NCBI RefSeq assembly: GCF_002015115.1
Contig: NZ_MUYA01000003.1
Location: forward strand, 62,001 to 126,000
From: Haemophilus paracuniculus
Lineage (GTDB): Bacteria; Pseudomonadota; Gammaproteobacteria; Enterobacterales; Pasteurellaceae
Direction of reading: 5' to 3'
DNA: 64,000 nucleotides
Shown: positions 59,017 to 64,000 of the stretch, in pieces
How the letters are laid out: each line of letters opens with the position of its first letter
How positions within the stretch are numbered: position 1 is the stretch's first letter
Translations under genes and position numbers: made by a program
Notes under the pieces: generated by a model
Database searches by the model: none
Told to the model about the DNA's origin: nothing
Seen by the model: only the letters and a program-made list of their open reading frames with translations

Positions 59017-59042
59017 ATGGGGGATTTTTTAAGGATTTCAAG
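59017..59042 (-). promoter_or_regulatory. Sigma-32 heat-shock promoter of htpG
   Basis: On the minus strand: CTTGAAA (59042-59036), 13-bp spacer, CCCCATTT (from 59022). This matches the E. coli consensus CTTGAAA-N(11-16)-CCCCATnT at every defined base. The start codon lies about 36 bp downstream of the -10. Confidence 0.9.
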
Positions 59043-59087
59043 GGCAAAAGTTGCTACAATGCGATTTTTTATTTTATCGGTGCAATT

Positions 59088-60173
59088 ATGGAACTTCGTT
59101 ATTATTTTATTTTTGCAGGGCAAATTTTAGTCTTGCAACTTTTTCTATGGTGCTTAAACAAAACTATTGCGTGGCTATTTAATTTAACACCAAGTAGTTA
59201 TAAAAAAATCTCTCTCTTTACCTTTATAACAGGTAATATATTCGTCATTTTAAGTCTGCTAAGAATTAGCCCCTTTGACTTTAAATTTATCGGAAGAATG
59301 TTATCAATTTTACTGTTTGTCTTTTTTAGCAGTTTTCTTACCGCTTGTCTTTTAAAAATAGGGCGACATCATTCCACCTTAAATCGCCTATTAAAAATCG
59401 CCTATCCCTTTATTTTTAGCGGATTTATTGGGCTTGCCATTTATAATGCTTATACGCCGAGGGTAGTTTCTTATTCGGTACAAATTGATAAACCCCTTAC
59501 CAAACCTTTAAAAATCGGCATTGCCAGCGATCTACATTTAGGTAAATTAGTCGGCAAACAGCAGATTGATAAATTGGTTAATTTATTTAATCAGCAGCAA
59601 GTCGATCTGATTTTATTGGCGGGCGATATTATGGACGACACCACCCAAGGTTATTTGGCAGATAATTTACAACCAAATTTATCAAAATTAAAAGCACCTC
59701 TCGGGGTTTATGTTGCTTTGGGAAATCACGATTATTTTGTCGAGCCTGAAAAAATCCGCCAAGAATTAGAAAAAGCAGGTTTAACCGTATTAGAAGATGA
59801 AACGGTTAATATCAACGATCAATTTTATATTATTGGACGAAAAGATGAACTGGTTAAAAATAGACAAACAAGCGGTCAGTTATTGGCAAATTTAGACCAA
59901 ACCAAACCGATTTTTTTAGTCGAGCATCGTCCCTCACAAATTGAGCAAAACAGCCAACTGCCGATTGATTTAGCTGCAATGGGGCATACCCACAAAGGGC
60001 AAATTTTCCCTGCCAATTTCATCACCAAACTGGTGCATTTTATGGATTACGGCAGCCAAAAAGTCGGCAATGGAAACTACATCGTAACCTCAGGCTTCGG
60101 CTTCTGGGGAGTACCGTTCCGCTTAGGCTCGCAGTCAGAAGTAGTGGTGGTTGAAGTAACGGGCAAGCAGTAA
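59088..60173 (+). CDS. Membrane-anchored metallophosphoesterase (YaeI-like)
   Basis: 361 aa from ATG 59088; the frame extends upstream to 58980 over the htpG promoter, but that part is not protein-like. Four hydrophobic helices (about residues 1-130) are followed by a calcineurin-like domain. All metal motifs are visible: IASDLHLG, LLAGDIMDD, ALGNHDYF, LVEHRPSQ, and MGHTHKGQIFP. Related proteins hydrolyse lipid-type phosphodiesters such as UDP-diacylglucosamine. The substrate here is not determined. Confidence 0.85.
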   Translation: MELRYYFIFAGQILVLQLFLWCLNKTIAWLFNLTPSSYKKISLFTFITGNIFVILSLLRISPFDFKFIGRMLSILLFVFFSSFLTACLLKIGRHHSTLNRLLKIAYPFIFSGFIGLAIYNAYTPRVVSYSVQIDKPLTKPLKIGIASDLHLGKLVGKQQIDKLVNLFNQQQVDLILLAGDIMDDTTQGYLADNLQPNLSKLKAPLGVYVALGNHDYFVEPEKIRQELEKAGLTVLEDETVNINDQFYIIGRKDELVKNRQTSGQLLANLDQTKPIFLVEHRPSQIEQNSQLPIDLAAMGHTHKGQIFPANFITKLVHFMDYGSQKVGNGNYIVTSGFGFWGVPFRLGSQSEVVVVEVTGKQ

Positions 60174-60206
60174 CTTTTTAAGTGTCTTACCGCTTGCCAT
60201 TTTATT

Positions 60207-61649
60207 TTAGTGGATTTCCGCCAAAACCTGCGTCAATAATTTCCAATAAATTTCCACCGCGGGGATATGCACTTTTTCGTCTGGGGAATGGGCGTTGCGG
60301 ATTGTCGGGCCGATTGAGACGAGATCCATTTCTGGGTAGGCTTTTTTGATTAAGCCACATTCTAGCCCGGCGTGGATTACTTTGATTTTTGCCTCGTAGC
60401 CTAAAATTTGGTCGTAAATTTGCTTGGTGAGGGCGGTGATGTTTGAGGTTGGTTCGGGTTGCCAACCTGGGTAGTCGCCCGAAAATTCGACTGTCGCCCC
60501 AGCGAGTTGGGCGAGGGATCGCAATTTGGCTCGCACGTCCGCTTTGCCCCCCTCGATCAGCGAGCGAGAGAGGATCGTGCCGATCAAGCGGTCGTTTTCA
60601 ATCGCTAAAATGCCGATGCTTAACGAGGTTTCCACCACATTTTTCACCACATCACTTTGGCGGATCACGCCGTTTGGTAAGGCGTTGAATAGGGCAATCG
60701 CCTGTTGGGTGGATTGGGCGGTAAGCACTTGATTTGGCTTGTCCGTTGGTTCGATTAACAGGGTGAAATTCGGCTCGGCGAATTGTAATTCTTGCTTGAT
60801 TTGTTCGCCCAGTTGCGCAATACAAGCGGTGAGATTTGGCTGATTTTCTGCGGATACCGCTAAAATCGCCACCGCTTCTCTTGGGATCGCATTACGCACC
60901 GATCCGCCTTTGAACTCAGCAAGTTGGAACGAGGCAGGCAAATCGGCGAGCAGGCGAGCTAGCACCTTGATCGCATTGGCTCTATTGGTGTGAATGTCGC
61001 AGCCAGAATGTCCGCCCTGCAAGCCTTTGAGGGTAATTTTGAGGGCGTTGGCAAGGGCGTTAGATTCTCGCTCAATCGGCAATTCAAGGCTGACATTTTC
61101 GCCCCCTGCACAGCCGATGTAGATTTCGCCGTTGTCTTCGGTGTCGGTGTTGATCATTATTTTCGATTGCAACCAGTTGGCTCGCAAGCCAATCGCACCG
61201 CTCATTCCCACTTCTTCGTCCATTGTCAGCAACACTTCCAACGGTGGGTGGGTGAGGTTGTCGCTATCCAACACCGCCAAGCACGAAGCCAGCCCGATGC
61301 CGTTATCCGCCCCCAGCGTTGTGCCTTTGGCTTTGACCCACTCGCCATCAATGTAGGGCTGGATTGGGTCTTGCTCAAAATTGTGCGGGGTGTCGGCGTT
61401 GGCTTGGGGAACCATATCCAAATGGGCTTGCAACGCAATCGGGGTGGCGTTTTCCATTCCTGCGGTGGCAGGTTTGCGGATCAAAATGTTGCCGACTTCA
61501 TCTCGCTCAACAAAAAACGCCTTGGCTTTCGCCCAGTCGATGATGAATTGTGCCAATTTTTCTTCGTGATAAGAGGGGTGCGGAATCGCACAAATTTTGT
61601 CGAACCATTGCCATAACAGGCTTGGGGAAAGGCTTGAAATCTCAGACAT
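60207..61649 (-). CDS. pepD: Aminoacyl-histidine dipeptidase PepD
   Basis: M20C zinc dipeptidase with broad dipeptide specificity (carnosine-type Xaa-His). 480 aa from ATG 61649 (E. coli 485). Motifs: [11 protein letters not shown] near residue 80, [20 protein letters not shown] with the catalytic Glu pair, and [17 protein letters not shown]. The His near the C-terminus lies in [12 protein letters not shown]. The divergent neighbour gpt is also adjacent in E. coli. Confidence 0.95.
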   Translation of the reverse strand: MSEISSLSPSLLWQWFDKICAIPHPSYHEEKLAQFIIDWAKAKAFFVERDEVGNILIRKPATAGMENATPIALQAHLDMVPQANADTPHNFEQDPIQPYIDGEWVKAKGTTLGADNGIGLASCLAVLDSDNLTHPPLEVLLTMDEEVGMSGAIGLRANWLQSKIMINTDTEDNGEIYIGCAGGENVSLELPIERESNALANALKITLKGLQGGHSGCDIHTNRANAIKVLARLLADLPASFQLAEFKGGSVRNAIPREAVAILAVSAENQPNLTACIAQLGEQIKQELQFAEPNFTLLIEPTDKPNQVLTAQSTQQAIALFNALPNGVIRQSDVVKNVVETSLSIGILAIENDRLIGTILSRSLIEGGKADVRAKLRSLAQLAGATVEFSGDYPGWQPEPTSNITALTKQIYDQILGYEAKIKVIHAGLECGLIKKAYPEMDLVSIGPTIRNAHSPDEKVHIPAVEIYWKLLTQVLAEIH

Positions 61650-61678
61650 CGTTGATCTCCGTTCGTTGATTGGGGGAA

Positions 61679-61724
61679 ACAAGCGGTGGTTTTATGTAAA
61701 ATTTTGCAAAATCTGACCGCTTGC
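61679..61724. repeat. Inverted uptake-sequence pair between pepD and gpt
   Basis: ACAAGCGGT (61679-61687) and ACCGCTTGC (61716-61724), with TAAAATTTTGC interior. In a divergent promoter region, so not a terminator for either gene. Confidence 0.8.
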
Positions 61725-61820
61725 AAGGTAAAGAATGGGCGAAATGATAGCACGAAAGCGGTTTTTGGGTTATCATTCGGCAATTTTTTTATCTAGCAAC
61801 TTTGACCTGAGGGATCTCAA

Positions 61821-62294
61821 ATGAGTGAAAAATATACCAACGAAAAATATATCGTAACCTGGGATATGTTCCATATGCACGCACGCAAATTGGCGGAACG
61901 CTTATTGCCAGCGACACAATGGAAAGGCATTATCGCCGTGAGCCGTGGCGGTTTGTTCCCAGCGGCGGTGTTGGCACGTGAATTGAACATTCGCCACGTG
62001 GAAACCGTCTGTATCGCCAGCTACGATCACGATAGCCAAGGCGAATTAAAAGTGTTGCACGCAGCAGCTGGGGACGGCGAGGGCTTTATCGTGGTGGACG
62101 ATTTGGTCGATACGGGCAACACCGCGAAAGAAATTCGCAGAATGTATCCAAAAGCGAAATTCGTAACGGTTTTCGCCAAACCGCAAGGTGCGCCGTTGGT
62201 GGATGATTATGTGATCGATATTCCACAAGAAACGTGGATCGAACAGCCGTGGGATTTGGGAATCGTGTTTGTGCCACCTCTCGCGCGTAAATAA
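61821..62294 (+). CDS. gpt: Xanthine-guanine phosphoribosyltransferase Gpt
   Basis: Salvages guanine, xanthine and hypoxanthine to nucleotides with PRPP. 157 aa (E. coli 152). The PRPP-binding motif is [15 protein letters not shown] (here [13 protein letters not shown]) near residue 90; the [18 protein letters not shown] loop precedes it. gmk starts one base after its stop, giving a purine-salvage/GMP kinase pair. Confidence 0.95.
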   Translation: MSEKYTNEKYIVTWDMFHMHARKLAERLLPATQWKGIIAVSRGGLFPAAVLARELNIRHVETVCIASYDHDSQGELKVLHAAAGDGEGFIVVDDLVDTGNTAKEIRRMYPKAKFVTVFAKPQGAPLVDDYVIDIPQETWIEQPWDLGIVFVPPLARK

Positions 62295-62295
62295 G

Positions 62296-62916
62296 ATGAG
62301 TTTAGGTAATCTTTACATCATTTCCGCCCCGAGTGGGGCGGGTAAATCTTCGCTGATCAATGCGTTGTTGGCGGATTTGCCCCGTTCCGAAGTGCAACTC
62401 TCGATTTCGCACACTACTCGTTCGCCACGTCCAGCCGAGCAAGAGGGCGTGCATTATTACTTCACCAATCACGATGAATTTAAGTCATTGATTGAACAAG
62501 GGCATTTTTTGGAATGGGCGGAAGTGTTCGGCAATTATTACGGCACTTCATTACCGATGATCGAAAAAAGCCTTGCGGCGGGAATCGATGTGTTCCTCGA
62601 TATTGACTGGCAAGGGGCGAGACAAATTCGCGAAAAAGTGGCAAATGTGAAAACCATTTTTATTTTGCCACCGTCCAAAGCGGAATTGGAAAAGCGTCTG
62701 ATCGGGCGTGGGCAAGATTCCGCCGAAACTATCGCCAAACGAATGGCGGAAGCGGTGTCAGAAATGAGCCACTACAACGAGTTTGATTATGTGATCGTCA
62801 ATGATGATTTCCAAACCGCATTGGGCGAATTAAAGAGTATTTTAATCGCCGAGCGGTTGAAACAAAGCTCACAAAGCGTGCGGCATCAAGACTTAATCGC
62901 ACAACTTTTAGCCTAA
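62296..62916 (+). CDS. gmk: Guanylate kinase Gmk
   Basis: Phosphorylates GMP to GDP. 206 aa (E. coli 207) from ATG 62296. P-loop [12 protein letters not shown] near residue 10, GMP-binding [19 protein letters not shown] in outline, and [10 protein letters not shown]. It follows gpt by one base, so gpt's product GMP feeds directly into Gmk. Its stop codon touches a TetR-type palindrome at 62916-62931. Confidence 0.96.
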   Translation: MSLGNLYIISAPSGAGKSSLINALLADLPRSEVQLSISHTTRSPRPAEQEGVHYYFTNHDEFKSLIEQGHFLEWAEVFGNYYGTSLPMIEKSLAAGIDVFLDIDWQGARQIREKVANVKTIFILPPSKAELEKRLIGRGQDSAETIAKRMAEAVSEMSHYNEFDYVIVNDDFQTALGELKSILIAERLKQSSQSVRHQDLIAQLLA

Positions 62917-62931
62917 TGAATGATCGTTCAT
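62916..62931. promoter_or_regulatory. Second TetR-type operator, before the efflux outer-membrane gene
   Basis: ATGAATGATCGTTCAT, two bases different from the site at 14641-14656 (ATGAACGACCGTTCAT), still dyad-symmetric with one mismatch. It begins at the gmk stop codon, about 97 bp before the lipoprotein gene's ATG. Confidence 0.65.
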
Positions 62932-62947
62932 TTTGAACTAGCAAGGG

Positions 62948-62985
62948 AAAGCATATTTGAGTAGAATATGCTTTCTTTTTATTTA
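62948..62985 (+). terminator. Terminator or attenuator between gmk and the efflux lipoprotein gene
   Basis: AAAGCATATT-TGAGTAG-AATATGCTTT, exact 10-bp stem, followed by CTTTTTATTT. It lies downstream of the operator at 62916-62931 and only about 30 bp before the ATG at 63013. Confidence 0.85.
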
Positions 62986-63012
62986 TCCACCCCATTCCAA
63001 CAGGAAAGCGAA

Positions 63013-64000
63013 ATGAAATTAACTAAATTAGCCCTTTCAATTTCGTTCAGTTTGGTGCTGTCAGCCTGTACCACCACCCTTGAACCGAAAATGAGCCAAG
63101 ACGGCTCAATCGAACAAGCCCAAGAAACCTACCAACAATACGATGAAATCACCAAACAATACCGTATTAACGAGCAATGGTGGCAAGGCTACCGTGATAG
63201 CCAGCTCAACCGTTTGATCGATACTGCAATGGCGAACAATATCAACCTCGCCAAAAGTGCGATTGCGGTAAACAAAGCCCTCTACAACGCTAACCTCGTG
63301 GGGGCAAACCTTGTGCCAACATTTAGCGGTTCAGGTTCAAGTTCCATTTCAAAAGGCTTAGGCTCAACCTCAAACCTCGTTTCCACGGGCGTATCCAACA
63401 TAGCCAACCAAGCAGCTTTCAATTTAAGCTACACCCTTGATTTATGGAAACGCCTTGCGGATTCAGCAAGTGCCGCCGAGTGGGAACACAAAGCGACAAT
63501 GGAAGATTTGAAAGCGACCCGATTGTCGATCATCAATTCCGTGGTTACCACCTACTACCAACTTGCCTACTATCGTGATGCGATCCGCATTACCGAGCAA
63601 AGCATCAAAAATTACGAGCAAATCAATCGAATTCTCGTGAACAAACTCAACGCAGGGGCGATTGACCGCTTGGCGGTGGATCAATCCCAACAAGCGATTA
63701 TCGCTGAACGCAATAACCTCGTGAATTTGCGTACCAACCAAAAAAATGCGGAAAGAACCCTACGTAACCTGTTGAATTTAAAGCCAAACGACCCGCTTGG
63801 TTTGCGTTATCCGAGTATTCTTAGCGTGAAATTGCAGGGCGTTGATGTAAACGTGCCAGTTTCCGCGATTGCGAATCGCCCAGATGTGGTTGCCGCATTG
63901 CAACGCCTGCAAAGTGGCTTCAAAAGCCTGACCGCAATGGAAAAAAGCTGGTATCCAACTATCACCCTCGGGGCGGGCTTATCAAGCAGTGCCAGAAAAG
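63013..64000 (+). CDS. Outer-membrane efflux lipoprotein, NodT/OprM type (partial)
   Basis: TolC-like channel component with a lipoprotein signal (MKLTKLALSISFSLVLSAC; lipobox VLSAC at Cys19). Only the first 329 codons are inside the window. Family features: WWQGYRDSQLNRLIDTAMANN near residue 53, YTLDLWKRLADSASAA (the DLWGR-type turn) and the coiled helical stretches rich in Q, N and A, with ANRPDVVAALQRLQS near residue 295. It probably pairs with the RND pump at 15-19.6 kb, since that operon has no outer-membrane factor and shares the operator sequence. ATG follows AGGAAAGCGAA. Confidence 0.88.
   Translation, partial: MKLTKLALSISFSLVLSACTTTLEPKMSQDGSIEQAQETYQQYDEITKQYRINEQWWQGYRDSQLNRLIDTAMANNINLAKSAIAVNKALYNANLVGANLVPTFSGSGSSSISKGLGSTSNLVSTGVSNIANQAAFNLSYTLDLWKRLADSASAAEWEHKATMEDLKATRLSIINSVVTTYYQLAYYRDAIRITEQSIKNYEQINRILVNKLNAGAIDRLAVDQSQQAIIAERNNLVNLRTNQKNAERTLRNLLNLKPNDPLGLRYPSILSVKLQGVDVNVPVSAIANRPDVVAALQRLQSGFKSLTAMEKSWYPTITLGAGLSSSARK

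Noticed and set aside
1..64000. CRISPR arrays, tRNA/rRNA genes, prophage or complete IS elements
   Set aside because: The repeated short words are uptake sequences and terminators without regular spacing; no cloverleaf, integrase or transposase was recognised.

Overview
The window is a gene-dense stretch of a Gram-negative gammaproteobacterial chromosome, almost certainly Pasteurellaceae. The main evidence is the many copies of an uptake-signal-like 9-mer, ACAAGCGGT / GCAAGCGGT, often as inverted pairs between genes and followed by the AT-rich flank typical of DNA uptake sequences. This core is the Actinobacillus pleuropneumoniae / Mannheimia type rather than the Haemophilus influenzae type (AAGTGCGGT). 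Gene content agrees: LPS and BAM assembly, a short Haemophilus-like ExbB, and many neighbour pairs shared with E. coli (rsmC|holD-rimI, pepA|lptFG, uppS-cdsA-rseP-bamA-skp-lpxD-fabZ-lpxA, ychE-oppA, pepD|gpt). I saw no rRNA, tRNA, CRISPR array, prophage or complete insertion sequence. The species cannot be named from sequence alone.

Layout. 0-10.8 kb: rimI-holD diverging from rsmC; argE with a DUF998 membrane protein; pgsA and uvrC separated by a structured repeat; pepA diverging from lptF-lptG-yjbR. 10.9-14.4 kb: dnaE. 14.6-19.6 kb: a TetR regulator with an RND adaptor and pump. 19.7-26.4 kb: a core-LPS type glycosyltransferase, yhbY, pgpB, nagK, gloB, uppS, cdsA, rseP. 26.5-33.1 kb: bamA, an unusually long skp, lpxD, fabZ, lpxA and a Sel1-repeat protein. 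33.1-37.8 kb, minus strand: dxr, hemA, rep. 38-40.7 kb: adhE behind an FNR-type site. 40.8-41.6 kb: an AT-rich patch with a small secreted Cys protein and a nonsense-interrupted gene. 41.8-47.8 kb: an accessory minus-strand locus with SSS symporter, cytoplasmic sulfatase, Crp/Fnr-family regulator, radical-SAM sulfatase maturase and hexose-phosphate mutarotase. 48-49.8 kb: exbB-exbD-tonB. 49.9-55.5 kb, minus strand: apbC, an OppA-like lipoprotein, a MarC/YchE protein, trhP and two tiny membrane-protein genes. 55.6-64 kb: cytochrome b562, an AI-2E family permease, htpG behind a textbook sigma-32 promoter, a metallophosphoesterase, pepD, gpt, gmk and the start of an outer-membrane efflux lipoprotein.

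How parts connect. The envelope block supplies lipid carrier (uppS), phospholipid (cdsA, pgsA, pgpB), lipid A (lpxD, fabZ, lpxA), outer-membrane protein assembly (bamA, skp, rseP) and LPS export (lptFG). The RND pump genes lack an outer-membrane channel, but a nearly identical 16-bp palindrome lies both before the TetR gene (14641-14656) and before the efflux lipoprotein gene 48 kb away (62916-62931), which suggests one regulator controls the whole tripartite pump. The 41.8-47.8 kb locus reads as a pathway importing a sulfated sugar intact and removing its sulfate in the cytoplasm. It resembles E. coli yidJ/yidK with a maturase added, but is placed under a Crp/Fnr-type regulator; this is the best candidate for a little-described system here. 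A second notable pattern is a set of uptake-sequence-like elements in which the core AAGCGGT has become AAGGGGT while the flanks are kept.
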